A stretch of DNA of 64,000 nucleotides, taken from NCBI GenBank assembly GCA_030267325.1, contig JAJDJS010000006.1, positions 1 to 64,000 on the forward strand, given 5' to 3'. The notes under the pieces were generated by a model, which was not told where the DNA came from, made no database searches, and saw nothing but the letters and a program-made list of their open reading frames with translations. The position numbers were made by a program, and so were the translations under genes. Positions 36,970 through 45,980 of the stretch are shown here, one piece after another (position 1 is the stretch's first letter; each line of letters opens with the position of its first letter). This DNA is from Desulfosarcina sp. OttesenSCG-928-A07 (GTDB lineage Bacteria; Desulfobacterota; Desulfobacteria; Desulfobacterales; Desulfosarcinaceae).

Positions 36970-38628
36970 TTACACCCGGCAGGCCACACCTTCAGGCGGA
37001 TTGTACGACACACCGGCGGCGATGGCGGCCTGGGCTTTTTTGGCCGCCTCCTTGGCCAGTTTGAACTGAAAACTGTCGGTCAGGGCCTGCCAGCTCGCCT
37101 CAATGATATCCTCGGACACGCCGACCGTGGTCCAGACCTCATCCGAATCCCGTGATTCGATAAACACCCGGACCTTTGCTGCCGTCCCCTCCCGGCCATC
37201 CACCACGCGAACCTTGAAATCCACCAAATGCATGGAGTCCAGATCCGGATAAAAGTTTCCCAGCGCCTTTCGCAGGGCATTGTCAAGGGCGCTCACCGGT
37301 CCCATTCCTTCGGCGGCGGTGATCTCATGGGTACCCCCCACGCTGATCTTGATGGTGGCATGGGCGGAGCAGGGGGTGTCGCCGTCTTTTTCAATCGTCA
37401 CCCGGAAGGAGTCCAGGTCAAACAGCGAGGTGAACTGGTCCGTGAATTTTTCCAGCAGAATTTTAAAGGACCCGTCAGCCACATCAAACTGATAGCCTTC
37501 TTCTTCCATTCGCTTGATTCTCGACACAATGGTCTTGCTGTCGCAGCCGCCCGCGCACAGATCCACGCCCATTTCCCTTGCCTTGTACTCCACATTGCTT
37601 TTGCCGGCCATGTCGGACATCAAAACCCGGCGCCGGTTTCCCACCTTTTCAGGATCCATGTGCTCATAGGCCCGGGGCTCTTTCATGACAGCGCTCACAT
37701 GGATGCCGCCCTTGTGGCTGAAGGCGCTGCGTCCCACAAAAGGCCGGACATTCAGGGGAACGATGTTGGCGGTTTCACTGACAAACCGGGACAGGTTTTT
37801 CAGACACCGGAGTTTTTCAGCCGGGATGCAGGGCCGGTGCATTTTTTCGCACAATACCGGAATCACCGTGGTCAGATCCGCGTTTCCGCACCGTTCGCCA
37901 TACCCGTTGATGGTGCCCTGGACCATGACCGCGCCGCAGTTGACGGCCGTGATGGCGTTGGCCTCGGCCATTCCGCAGTCGTTGTGGGAATGAATCCCCA
38001 GTTTCAGGGGGCGTTTTCCCGCTGCATGGGCTTCCATGATGTCCCGGATCGATGGGATGAGGATTTGCATCTCATGGGGCAGGGTGCCGCCGTTGGTATC
38101 GCACAGCACCAGAAAATCCGCGCCCGCGTCAAAGGCGGCCTTCAGGGTCTGGACAGCGTAGTCCGGGTCTTCCTTGAACCCGTCAAAAAAATGTTCCGCA
38201 TCGTAGACCACTTCTTTGCCGTTTGCCTTGAGAAAGGCCACGCTGTCATGGATCATGGACAGATTTTCAGACAAGGGAAGGCCCATGATGCCGGTGACAT
38301 GCAGGGACCAGCTTTTGCCGAAAATGGCCGCCGTGGACACACCGCTGTCCAAAATGGCGGCAAGGTTGACATCTTCCGCCGCGCTGATACCGGGTCTTCG
38401 GGTGGCGCCAAAGGCCGTGATCCGGGCCGTTTTAAACCGTTCTTTCCGGGCCAGTTCAAAAAACCGCATGTCCTTGGGGTTGGAGCCGGGCCATCCGCCT
38501 TCAATATAGGCAATGCCCATGTCATCCAGGCGTTTTGCGATTTTGAGCTTTTCATCGGCGGTAAAGGTGACGTTTTCACCTTGGGTGCCGTCCCTCAATG
38601 TGGTGTCGTAGACAAAGATCGGGTCCAT
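36970..38628 (-). CDS. cimA: Citramalate synthase
   Basis: Condenses pyruvate with acetyl-CoA to (R)-citramalate, opening the threonine-independent isoleucine route. The 552-residue protein is longer than LeuA. Motifs: VYDTTLRDGTQGENV near residue 6, SHNDCGMAEANAITAVN with HxH ligands near residue 208, GNADLTTVIPVL, and HVSAVMKEPRAYEHMDPEKVGN. The C-terminal domain carries the feedback site. GGAGAA precedes the ATG at 38628. A longer open frame to 38892 is antisense-overlapped and lacks homology. Isoleucine synthesis then uses LeuCD, LeuB and IlvBN/C/D, four of which are in this window. Confidence 0.92.
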   Translation of the reverse strand: MDPIFVYDTTLRDGTQGENVTFTADEKLKIAKRLDDMGIAYIEGGWPGSNPKDMRFFELARKERFKTARITAFGATRRPGISAAEDVNLAAILDSGVSTAAIFGKSWSLHVTGIMGLPLSENLSMIHDSVAFLKANGKEVVYDAEHFFDGFKEDPDYAVQTLKAAFDAGADFLVLCDTNGGTLPHEMQILIPSIRDIMEAHAAGKRPLKLGIHSHNDCGMAEANAITAVNCGAVMVQGTINGYGERCGNADLTTVIPVLCEKMHRPCIPAEKLRCLKNLSRFVSETANIVPLNVRPFVGRSAFSHKGGIHVSAVMKEPRAYEHMDPEKVGNRRRVLMSDMAGKSNVEYKAREMGVDLCAGGCDSKTIVSRIKRMEEEGYQFDVADGSFKILLEKFTDQFTSLFDLDSFRVTIEKDGDTPCSAHATIKISVGGTHEITAAEGMGPVSALDNALRKALGNFYPDLDSMHLVDFKVRVVDGREGTAAKVRVFIESRDSDEVWTTVGVSEDIIEASWQALTDSFQFKLAKEAAKKAQAAIAAGVSYNPPEGVACRV

Positions 38629-38743
38629 TTGTATGTTCTCCTGGCGCACAAAGGTGACAGAACCGGCATCTGTTTCAGGCCTCACCCCGACCCTGTCCCC
38701 AAAGGGTGGAGAGGAAGAAAACCGATGCGCTCTGTTTTTTCCT

Positions 38744-39796
38744 TTATTTGCGTCTGTTTTCCGGCCGCAGGGACCGTACTGCCGCACCTGCCCGCCACAT
38801 TTCTGAATTGTGGACTTCCGCCAGCTCTTTGTTGAGTTTTTCCCGGTAGTCGGGCGCGCTGTTGCAGTCCAGGGTCCGTTTGGTCTCTTCACCGGAAATC
38901 ACTTTTTTGTAGAGATCTTCAAACACCGGGGCCACCGCCGCCTGGAACCTGGGCGCCCAGTCCAACGCGCCCCGCTGGGCCGTGGTGCTGCAATTGGCAT
39001 ACATCCAGTCCATGCCGTTCTGGGCCACCAGCCGGATCAGGCTCTGGGTCAGCTCTTCCACGGTTTCGTTAAAGGCTTCGCTGGGGCTGTGGCCGTTTTT
39101 CCGCAGCACCGCATATTGGGCATTCATTACACCGGCAAGGCATCCCATGAGAACCCCGCGCTCACCGGTCAGATCGCTGTACACCTCTTTTTCAAAGGTG
39201 GTGGAAAACAGATACCCGGAGCCGATGGCGATCCCCAGGGCCAGCGTGCGGGCTTCGGCGCGGCCGGTATAATCCTGATGAATGGCAAAGCTGGAATTGA
39301 TGCCGCTGCCGTCCAGAAAATTGGTGCGCACCGTGGTGCCGGAGCCCTTGGGCGCCACCAGTATCACATCCACATTTTCCGGCGGGATGATGCCGGTCTG
39401 GTCCCGGTACACAATGCCGAATCCATGTGAAAAATACAGGGCATCCCCGTCATTGAGGCAGGCTTTGATGGTGGGCCACAGGGCCACCTGACCCGCGTCG
39501 GACAAGAGATACTGAATAATCGTAGCTTTTTTGGCCGCTTCCTCAATGGGAAACAGAGTCTTGCCCGGCACAAAGCCGTCCTCCACGGCCTTGTCCCAGG
39601 ACGCGGTGCCTTCCCGCTGTCCGATGATCACGGAAATGCCGTTGTCTCGCATGTTGAGCGCCTGTCCAGGCCCCTGCACACCATAGCCGATCACGGCCAC
39701 AACCTCGTTTTCAAGGGTTTCCCGGGCTTTTTGCACGGTGAATTCCGTGTCGGTAATAACGGTTTCAGGGGTTCCGCCAAAATCAATAATTGCCAT
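38744..39796 (-). CDS. ilvC: Ketol-acid reductoisomerase
   Basis: NADPH-dependent, Mg-dependent isomeroreductase of valine and isoleucine synthesis; 350 residues, class I size. The Rossmann loop is VAVIGYGVQGPGQALNMRD near residue 35, APKGSGTTVRTNF lies near 148, and DLTGERGVLMGCLAGVM near 208 holds the metal-binding residues. The sequence follows the eukaryote/Bacteroidetes-like branch rather than the enteric type (an extra RDQTGIIPPENVDVI loop and SINSSFAIHQD-type block). It is 115 bases upstream of cimA in the same operon. Confidence 0.93.
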   Translation of the reverse strand: MAIIDFGGTPETVITDTEFTVQKARETLENEVVAVIGYGVQGPGQALNMRDNGISVIIGQREGTASWDKAVEDGFVPGKTLFPIEEAAKKATIIQYLLSDAGQVALWPTIKACLNDGDALYFSHGFGIVYRDQTGIIPPENVDVILVAPKGSGTTVRTNFLDGSGINSSFAIHQDYTGRAEARTLALGIAIGSGYLFSTTFEKEVYSDLTGERGVLMGCLAGVMNAQYAVLRKNGHSPSEAFNETVEELTQSLIRLVAQNGMDWMYANCSTTAQRGALDWAPRFQAAVAPVFEDLYKKVISGEETKRTLDCNSAPDYREKLNKELAEVHNSEMWRAGAAVRSLRPENRRK

Positions 39797-39877
39797 GGTA
39801 TGACTCCTTCAGTGAGCTGTTTTCGGGTTGTTCGGTTATCGGCAAAAAATTATCTGACTGGGTCTGATTTTTCTCCA

Positions 39878-39892
39878 TTCGGTGGGATACGC
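39878..39892 (+). repeat. Dispersed repeat A, copy 2
   Basis: TTCGGTGGGATACGC in the 153-base gap between ilvN and ilvC; followed by GAATCTTGGCCTGGCGGCCTCG and a CCACCCACCCTAC tail. The same 15-base word occurs at 13181 and 63687. Confidence 0.6.
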
Positions 39893-39949
39893 GAATCTTG
39901 GCCTGGCGGCCTCGTTTCGCTCCACCCACCCTACAGACTAACTCCTGGT

Positions 39950-40438
39950 TTAACTGGGTTCCCGGAGCAGGGCAATGGTTCCGGTACGGGCGATTTTCTT
40001 GATGCCAATGGGTTTGAGCAGGTTGGTCAGCGCCTTCATTTTTTCAGCAGTTCCCGTGGCTTCAATGGTGTAGTACTCCGCGCCCATGTCCACGATTTTG
40101 CACCTGAAAATATCCACAATGCGAAGAATTTCATCGCGATGTTCCGGTTTTGCCCGCACGCAGATCAGCGCCATCTCCCGTTGAATGGAGCCGGATCCGG
40201 TCAGATCCCTGAGCTTGATCACATTGATAAGTTTTCGAAGCTGTTTTTCAATCTGCTCCACCAGCGGTTCATTGGCCTGGGTGACGATGGTGATCCGGGA
40301 AATCCGGGGATCAATGGTTTCCGCCACACACAAACTTTCAATATTGAATCCGCGACCGCTGAAAAGGCCCACAATCCGGGACAAAACACCCGGCTCGTTG
40401 TCCACCAGCATGGTCAGGATATGTTTTTCTTCCGTCAT
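39950..40438 (-). CDS. ilvN: Acetolactate synthase small (regulatory) subunit
   Basis: A 162-residue ACT-domain protein that binds valine and stimulates the catalytic subunit. The N-terminal ACT reads HILTMLVDNEPGVLSRIVGL, followed by GRGFNIESLCVAETIDP, and the C-terminal domain contains YTIEATGTAEKMKALTNLL. Length and layout fit the IlvH/IlvN family. It lies 15 bases after ilvB and is probably co-translated with it. Confidence 0.94.
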   Translation of the reverse strand: MTEEKHILTMLVDNEPGVLSRIVGLFSGRGFNIESLCVAETIDPRISRITIVTQANEPLVEQIEKQLRKLINVIKLRDLTGSGSIQREMALICVRAKPEHRDEILRIVDIFRCKIVDMGAEYYTIEATGTAEKMKALTNLLKPIGIKKIARTGTIALLREPS

Positions 40439-40453
40439 GGTTCGCCTTTCCTT

Positions 40454-42145
40454 TTACACCAGCAGCATTTCAGTGATGGGTGCGCCGGCCGGAACCATGG
40501 GGTACACGCATTCTTCCCGGGCCACCTGAAAATCCATAATCACCGGCCCCGGCGTTTCAAGGCCTTTACGCAAAACCGCTTCCACTTCATCGGAGCGGGT
40601 GGCCCGGAATCCTGTGGCGCCAAAGGCTTCGGCCAGTTTCACAAAGTCCGGGGCGTGATCCAGTTCGGTGCAGGCGTAGCATTTGTCGTAAAACAGTTCC
40701 TGCCACTGCCGGACCATACCCAGGAAACGATTGTTCAGAATCACCACCTTGACCGGAAGCTGATACTGCATGGCGGTGGCCATTTCCTGAATATTCATCT
40801 GGATGCTGCCGTCGCCGGCCACATCCACCACCAGGGCGTCGGGAAACGCCACCTGGGCGCCAATGGCCGCGGGCAGGCCAAATCCCATGGTGCCAAGGCC
40901 CCCTGACGTAATAAACTGGCGGGGCCTGTCAACGTGGTAAAACTGGGCCGCCCACATCTGATTCTGCCCCACTTCCGTTGTGATGATGGCGTTTCCACGG
41001 GTGATCTCATAGAGTTTTTCCACCACAAACTGGGGTTTGATGTCCCCGTCCGGTTCCTGGGCATAGGCCATCCGGTATTGACGCCGCCATCCGTCAATGG
41101 TTTCCAGCCACGGGGCATGGCGTTTGCGCAGGGCCTCCAGATCCACATCAGCCAGAAGCGCGTTGAGCATTTCCAGGCTGTTTTTGCAGTCTCCCACCAC
41201 CGGCACGCTCACCGGCACATTTTTGCGGATGGAGGTGGGGTCAATGTCAATGTGGACGATTTTGGCCTGGTCGGCAAAACAATCGGTCTTTCCGGTCACC
41301 CGGTCGTCAAACCGCACGCCAATGCCGATGAGAAGATCGCACTGGGCGGTGCTCATATTGGCCCGGTAAGTGCCGTGCATGCCCACCATGCCCAGGGACA
41401 GGGGATCGGTTCCGGGAAACGCGCCCAGCCCCATGAGGGACATGGTGACGGGAATACCGGTGCTGTGGGCGAGTTGGGTCATGGCTGCTGCCCCGCCTGA
41501 TAAAATGACGCCGCCGCCGGCAAAAATGATGGGGCGCTCAGCTTCCATGATCAGATCCACCACTTTCTGGATCTGTTTGATGTTGGGCTTGTAGGTGGGG
41601 TTGTAGGATTTGAGCCGGACTTTCTGCTGCGGCTTGTACACCGTCATCTGTTTCTGGACATCTTTGGGAATATCCACCAGCACCGGACCGGGCCTGCCGG
41701 ATCGGGCGATATGAAAAGCCTCCCGCAGCATGCGGGGCAGCTCTTCCACCGACGGCACCAGGTAGTTGTGCTTGGTGCAGGGCCGGGTGATGCCTACAAT
41801 GTCCACTTCCTGAAACGCATCGTTTCCGATGAGGTGGGTGGCCACCTGGCCGCAAATCACCACCAAGGGGATGGAGTCTGTATAGGCGGTGGCAATGCCG
41901 GTGACCGTGTTGGTGGCGCCGGGACCGGACGTAACAATGGAAACGCCGACCTTTCCCGTGACCCGGGCATATCCGTCGGCCGCATGAACCGCGCCCTGCT
42001 CGTGGCGGGCCAGATAGTGGCGGATATCGGTTTTGACAATACTGTTGTGCATGTCAATGGTAGCGCCGCCGGGAAAACCGAACACATCGGTCACGCCTTC
42101 TTCTTTCAAAACTTCCATCAATATCTGGGCTCCGGTGAGCTTCAT
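40454..42145 (-). CDS. ilvB: Acetolactate synthase large subunit
   Basis: Thiamin diphosphate enzyme making acetolactate or aceto-hydroxybutyrate, 563 residues. Motifs: GFPGGATIDM with YLARHEQGAVHAADGYAR (catalytic Glu near residue 47), FDDRVTGKTDCFA, and the ThDP-binding block GDGSIQMNIQEMATAMQ (GDG...NN pattern, near residue 445, with LNNRFLGMVRQWQ). The frame opens at 42163, but the ATG at 42145 begins the conserved MKLTGAQI. Follows ilvD by 78 bases. Confidence 0.95.
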   Translation of the reverse strand: MKLTGAQILMEVLKEEGVTDVFGFPGGATIDMHNSIVKTDIRHYLARHEQGAVHAADGYARVTGKVGVSIVTSGPGATNTVTGIATAYTDSIPLVVICGQVATHLIGNDAFQEVDIVGITRPCTKHNYLVPSVEELPRMLREAFHIARSGRPGPVLVDIPKDVQKQMTVYKPQQKVRLKSYNPTYKPNIKQIQKVVDLIMEAERPIIFAGGGVILSGGAAAMTQLAHSTGIPVTMSLMGLGAFPGTDPLSLGMVGMHGTYRANMSTAQCDLLIGIGVRFDDRVTGKTDCFADQAKIVHIDIDPTSIRKNVPVSVPVVGDCKNSLEMLNALLADVDLEALRKRHAPWLETIDGWRRQYRMAYAQEPDGDIKPQFVVEKLYEITRGNAIITTEVGQNQMWAAQFYHVDRPRQFITSGGLGTMGFGLPAAIGAQVAFPDALVVDVAGDGSIQMNIQEMATAMQYQLPVKVVILNNRFLGMVRQWQELFYDKCYACTELDHAPDFVKLAEAFGATGFRATRSDEVEAVLRKGLETPGPVIMDFQVAREECVYPMVPAGAPITEMLLV

Positions 42146-42223
42146 GGGAACTCCTTCGTACACAATGGGCTTTCAGTAAAAAACAGGGACATCGGCAAAT
42201 GACAGCGCACCTCACATTTTTGT

Positions 42224-43891
42224 CTACCCCACCACCGCGCCCTGGCTGGCCGACGACACTTGCCGGGCATACCGGGCCATGTACCCGGTCGTGATTTTGG
42301 GTTCCGGCGCTTTCCACCGGGAAAACCGCCGCTTAATTTCCGCTTCCTCCACCTTCAGGGTCAGGGTCTTTCCGGGAATATCAACCCTGATCCGGTCGCC
42401 TTCCTCAACAATGGCAATAAGACCGCCCTGGGCCGCTTCCGGTGAAACATGGCCAATGGCAGCGCCCCTTGATCCGCCGGAAAACCGGCCGTCGGTGATC
42501 AGGGCCACATGGGCATCAAGGCCCATGCCGGCAATGGCCGAGGTGGGGGTGAGCATTTCCCGCATGCCCGGTCCGCCCATGGGGCCCTCATAGCGGACCA
42601 CCACCACATCGCCTTTCTGGATGCGGCCTTCCATGATGGCAGAAGTGGCGTCTTCTTCAGAATCAAAAACCCGGGCCGGGCCTTCGTGGCGCATCATCTC
42701 AGGAAGCACGGCAGACTGCTTGACCACGCATCCATCCGGCGTCAGGTTGCCGTGCAGCACGGCAAGGCCGCCTTGGACATGATAGGGCCGATCCACGCTG
42801 CGGATGACTTCCGGATCCCGGACTTTTTCATGGGCCGTGTTTTCACCGACGGTTTTGCCGGTGACAGTGAGGCATCCGGTGTTCATCAGCCCGGCATCTG
42901 ACAATACCCGGATCACCGCCGGAATGCCGCCGGCCCGGTTCAGATCCTGAATGTGATGGACCCCGCCCGGACTTAAGGAACAGATGTGCGGTGTTTTTTC
43001 GCTGATGGGATTGATCATGGACAAATCCAGGGAAATTCCCGCTTCCCGGGCAATGGCCGGAAGGTGCAGGGCCGTGTTGGTGGAGCAGCCCAGGGCCATG
43101 TCAACGGTCAGGGCGTTCTGGAACGCCTCGGGCGTCATGATTTTCCGGGCTGTGATCTGTTTTTCCCAAAGCTCCAGAATCTGCATGCCCGCCTGTTTGG
43201 CCAAGCGCACGCGGGCCGAATACACCGCCGGAATAGTGCCGTTTCCCGGAAGTCCCATGCCGATGACTTCCGTAAGGCAGTTCATGGAATTGGCGGTGAA
43301 CATGCCGGCGCAGGAACCACAGGTGGGACAGGCCGCATCTTCAATGGCCGAAAGCTGGGCCTCGGAGATTTTCCCGGCTTTAACCGCGCCCACGGCTTCA
43401 AACACGGAAATGAGATCCAGCCGTTTTCCGGGAGTTTCCGGATGATCGCCCGCCAGCATGGGGCCGCCGCTGACCATGATGGCCGGCAGATCCAGCCGGG
43501 CCGCGGCCATGAGCATGCCGGGTACGATTTTGTCGCAATTGGGAATCAGCACCAGGGCGTCCAGACTGTGGGCGGTGGCCATGACTTCAACGGTGTCGGC
43601 GATCAGCTCTCGGCTGGCCAGGGAATATTTCATGCCCGTGTGGTTCATGGCAATGCCGTCGCAGACACCGATGGTGCCGAATTCAACGGGTGTTCCGCCG
43701 GCCATATAAATGCCGGCCTTGACCGCTTCGGAGAGGGTATTTAAATGCACATGGCCGGGAATGGCGGTGTTGACCGCATTGGCAATGCCGATGAGCGGCC
43801 GCCGGATTTCAGCGTTTGTATACCCGATGGCCTTTAAAAGGCTCCGGTGGGGCGCCCGTTCAATTCCTTTTTTCACCGCATCGCTTTTCAT
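42224..43891 (-). CDS. ilvD: Dihydroxy-acid dehydratase
   Basis: Fe-S dehydratase for the third step of valine and isoleucine synthesis, 555 residues. Cluster Cys are visible in [15 protein letters not shown] near residue 120 and [18 protein letters not shown] near residue 190; [21 protein letters not shown] near 405 and [21 protein letters not shown] near 465 are typical. First structural gene of the branched-chain operon. It is preceded by a leader peptide and a terminator-type hairpin (43930-43971), so its expression is likely controlled by attenuation. Confidence 0.95.
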   Translation of the reverse strand: MKSDAVKKGIERAPHRSLLKAIGYTNAEIRRPLIGIANAVNTAIPGHVHLNTLSEAVKAGIYMAGGTPVEFGTIGVCDGIAMNHTGMKYSLASRELIADTVEVMATAHSLDALVLIPNCDKIVPGMLMAAARLDLPAIMVSGGPMLAGDHPETPGKRLDLISVFEAVGAVKAGKISEAQLSAIEDAACPTCGSCAGMFTANSMNCLTEVIGMGLPGNGTIPAVYSARVRLAKQAGMQILELWEKQITARKIMTPEAFQNALTVDMALGCSTNTALHLPAIAREAGISLDLSMINPISEKTPHICSLSPGGVHHIQDLNRAGGIPAVIRVLSDAGLMNTGCLTVTGKTVGENTAHEKVRDPEVIRSVDRPYHVQGGLAVLHGNLTPDGCVVKQSAVLPEMMRHEGPARVFDSEEDATSAIMEGRIQKGDVVVVRYEGPMGGPGMREMLTPTSAIAGMGLDAHVALITDGRFSGGSRGAAIGHVSPEAAQGGLIAIVEEGDRIRVDIPGKTLTLKVEEAEIKRRFSRWKAPEPKITTGYMARYARQVSSASQGAVVG

Positions 43892-43929
43892 TTCCGATCC
43901 CTTTCCGCTGGTTTGTACAAAAAATTTCC

Positions 43930-43971
43930 AAAAAAAAATCCGTTATCGCCTCAGGGGAGATAACGGATTTT
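43930..43971 (-). terminator. Attenuator-type terminator before ilvD
   Basis: On the minus strand AAAATCCGTTATC (43959-43971) and GATAACGGATTTT (43935-43947) form a perfect 13-base stem around an 11-base loop, followed by U (A43930-43934 on the plus strand, part of a nine-A run). It lies between the leader peptide stop (43996) and the ilvD ATG (43891). Within the leader, TCCGTTATC (44074-44082) can pair with the 3' arm, and GGGGAGA (about 44016-44022) with TCTCCCC of the loop region, which would be alternative antiterminator pairings. Confidence 0.82.
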
Positions 43972-43995
43972 GATGTTTCTTCTCAAATTGCCGTG

Positions 43996-44106
43996 TCAGG
44001 TCATTATCGTCCCCGTCTCCCCGTTGCGGATGACTACACCCACGACGAGGATAAGAATAAGGCCAATAATGAGGATAACGGAAACAGGCATAAATACTCT
44101 TCTCAT
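43996..44106 (-). CDS. Branched-chain leader peptide (putative ilv attenuator leader)
   Basis: A 36-codon frame, MRRVFMPVSVILIIGLI, LILVVGVVI, then RNGETGTIMT. Of about 17 codons in the middle, nearly all are Ile, Leu, Val or Gly. The second Met (44091) has an AGAAGAG site 6 bases upstream and may be the true start (31 codons). The composition is what is expected of an ilv leader whose ribosome stalls when charged Ile/Val/Leu tRNA is low. A small membrane peptide of one helix is the alternative reading. It is too short for usual gene calling. Confidence 0.72.
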   Translation of the reverse strand: MRRVFMPVSVILIIGLILILVVGVVIRNGETGTIMT

Positions 44107-44125
44107 GTTGAATGATGATTTTGCT

Positions 44126-44154
44126 GTCTAACAAACCGAATAATGGCAAGTCAA
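44126..44154 (-). promoter_or_regulatory. Putative promoter of the ilv leader
   Basis: On the minus strand TTGACT (44149-44154), a 17-base spacer and TTAGAC (44126-44131), about 20 bases before the leader ATG. The -35 is good, the -10 weak. Confidence 0.45.
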
Positions 44155-44325
44155 GCTTTTTCTTGCCTTTGTCCGGGATGGCCGGTAAGTTTAAAAATCT
44201 TTTGATGCAATGCACAGCGCGCTGTTATGTGCCGGTGCTGAGGTGGGGAAGGCTGACACTGAAACCGCGCCGTCCTTTTTGCCGATAGGTTAAAACCCCA
44301 TCATGATCCTGAGCGTTGGACGCGG

Positions 44326-44781
44326 ATGTTAAAAAACAGAGCCATTTTTATTTTTTTCGCACTGATGCTGTTTGCGGGGAGTTTTGCGGCACAGGCCGGA
44401 TCCGTGCCCGTATACCGGGAGATGGTGATTGATCGGGGTCCGGAAAAAAGCGAACTATGTATTCGGGTTCAACTGGCAATCACAGCAGAGGAGCGTAACC
44501 AAGGCCTGATGCATCGAACGTTTCTGGCCGAAGACACGGGCATGTTGTTTGTGTTTGGCCAGGATCAGATCCTTTCTTTTTGGATGAAGGATACAGTGAT
44601 TCCGCTCTCCATTGCCTTTATCTCCGCTGATGGCCGTATTCTTGAAATTCAGGAGATGGAGCCGGAAAACCAGGTTCCGGTGCATTCTTCTGCTCCGGCC
44701 CGTTATGCCCTGGAAATGAACCGGGGTTGGTTTGATCAAAAAGGGGTGGTTCCAGGAAATCGTTTTCGGCTGAATCCATGA
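44326..44781 (+). CDS. DUF192 exported protein
   Basis: A 151-residue protein with an N-terminal signal (1-24, ending AAQAGS). The DUF192 core is clear: IRVQLAITAEERNQGLMHR, TGMLFVFGQDQILSFWMKD, TVIPLSIAFISADGRILEI and ALEMNRGWFDQKGVVPGN. Function of the family is unknown; it is a small beta-barrel-like fold commonly secreted. It is followed by the YqgE/AlgH gene 62 bases downstream, a pair seen in other genomes. Confidence 0.88.
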   Translation: MLKNRAIFIFFALMLFAGSFAAQAGSVPVYREMVIDRGPEKSELCIRVQLAITAEERNQGLMHRTFLAEDTGMLFVFGQDQILSFWMKDTVIPLSIAFISADGRILEIQEMEPENQVPVHSSAPARYALEMNRGWFDQKGVVPGNRFRLNP

Positions 44782-44843
44782 TGATGGGCGCATGGCCGGT
44801 GAAATCCGCCATGGACATCTGACAAACAGGGGAAAACAAACCG

Positions 44844-45410
44844 ATGGTCGAGTCGTTACGGTCTTTGAAAGGGCAGTTTCTCATCGCCATGCCGGGGTTG
44901 AAAGACCCCAATTTTTATCGCACGGTTACGTTTATGACAGAACACAACGCCCATGGCGCCATGGGCATTGTGATCAACCGGGTACATCCCAAAATTCGTG
45001 CGAAGATGGTTTTTGATGCCCTGAAAATAGCGCCGGGTACGGATATCTCCCGGGTTCCGGTTCATGGCGGCGGACCTGTTCGTCCGAACGAAATTTTCAT
45101 TCTTCATGAAGCGCCGTTTGAGTGGAAAAACAGCGTCATGATCACGCCGTCTGTGGCTTTAAGCAATTCACGGGATATTATTGAAGCCATTGCCGCCGGT
45201 GAGTCACCGGAAAATTTTCTGGTCGCACTGGGAAGTGCGGGATGGGGATCCGGTCAACTGGAACGTGAACTTCACGATAACACCTGGATCACCAGCGCCG
45301 GTTCTGCTGAAATTATCTTCTCGCTGTCGGTGGACACCCGGTGGGAAGCGGCGATCCGGGCATTGGGGATTGATCCGGAACAGCTTTCCGATATGGCAGG
45401 GTCTGCATGA
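44844..45410 (+). CDS. YqgE/AlgH family protein
   Basis: A 188-residue protein of the YqgE/AlgH family, cytoplasmic, of unclear function. Blocks: GQFLIAMPGLKDPNFYRTV near residue 10, NAHGAMGIVINR near 35, VPVHGGGPVRPNEIFILH near 73, and GSAGWGSGQLERELHDNTW near 125. The ATG follows a GGGGAAAAC site. Confidence 0.93.
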   Translation: MVESLRSLKGQFLIAMPGLKDPNFYRTVTFMTEHNAHGAMGIVINRVHPKIRAKMVFDALKIAPGTDISRVPVHGGGPVRPNEIFILHEAPFEWKNSVMITPSVALSNSRDIIEAIAAGESPENFLVALGSAGWGSGQLERELHDNTWITSAGSAEIIFSLSVDTRWEAAIRALGIDPEQLSDMAGSA

Positions 45411-45565
45411 AGCTTGGATAATGCTGTCTCAAACATGGCCCAATTTTATTGTTTCGAACAAATTCAAACCGTTACACTTTATTGGAGGCTGCCTGTCGGG
45501 TCGACAAAGACAAACAAGAGAAGCGACAACAGGCCGGAAAAAAGGCGGCGAGGGGCTTAAAAATA

Positions 45566-45718
45566 TCAGACGTCCATCGTTTCTTTTGATTTCTGGTCGG
45601 GCTTTTTCTTTTTCAGGCACATCCTGTCCTTTCTGACAAATGCGCAGAGTTTGGGATTGTGATACTCCTTGCAGTTCAGCGGATTGTACAATGGACATTC
45701 CGGATGTTTTTCTGACAT
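45566..45718 (-). CDS. Small Cys-rich protein
   Basis: A 50-residue peptide starting MSEKHPECPLYNPLNCKEYH with four Cys (also KLCAFVRKDRMC) and a Lys-rich tail. The spaced Cys suggest a zinc or iron-sulfur site. The ATG at 45718 is preferred over the longer frame to 45832, whose extra N-terminus looks random. Similar short Cys-rich ORFs exist in sulfate reducers; I cannot name a family. Confidence 0.5.
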   Translation of the reverse strand: MSEKHPECPLYNPLNCKEYHNPKLCAFVRKDRMCLKKKKPDQKSKETMDV

Positions 45719-45980
45719 GGATCGGTTTTCCCTCGAACAGCCTGCGCTGTCAGCCCTGACCACTATAAAAACCGATGGGTATAATATAAATAGATGGGCG
45801 GCATGATGTGCCGATGAAACGGTCAACCTCATTTGCGATACGCCCGTTTATATAGCATTTGCTTAACACTTACAACCGATTGTATGTTCGCGGGCAGCTG
45901 CTCCCGTTAAATGCCGCGTGGGTTCGTGCAGATGTCGAGACGCGTGCGGGCCTGTTTGGAGAAGATGAGACAAAACAGAT

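Noticed and set aside
37228..38835. Plus-strand open frame of 535 codons
   Set aside because: Antisense to cimA; Gly/His-rich text without motifs.
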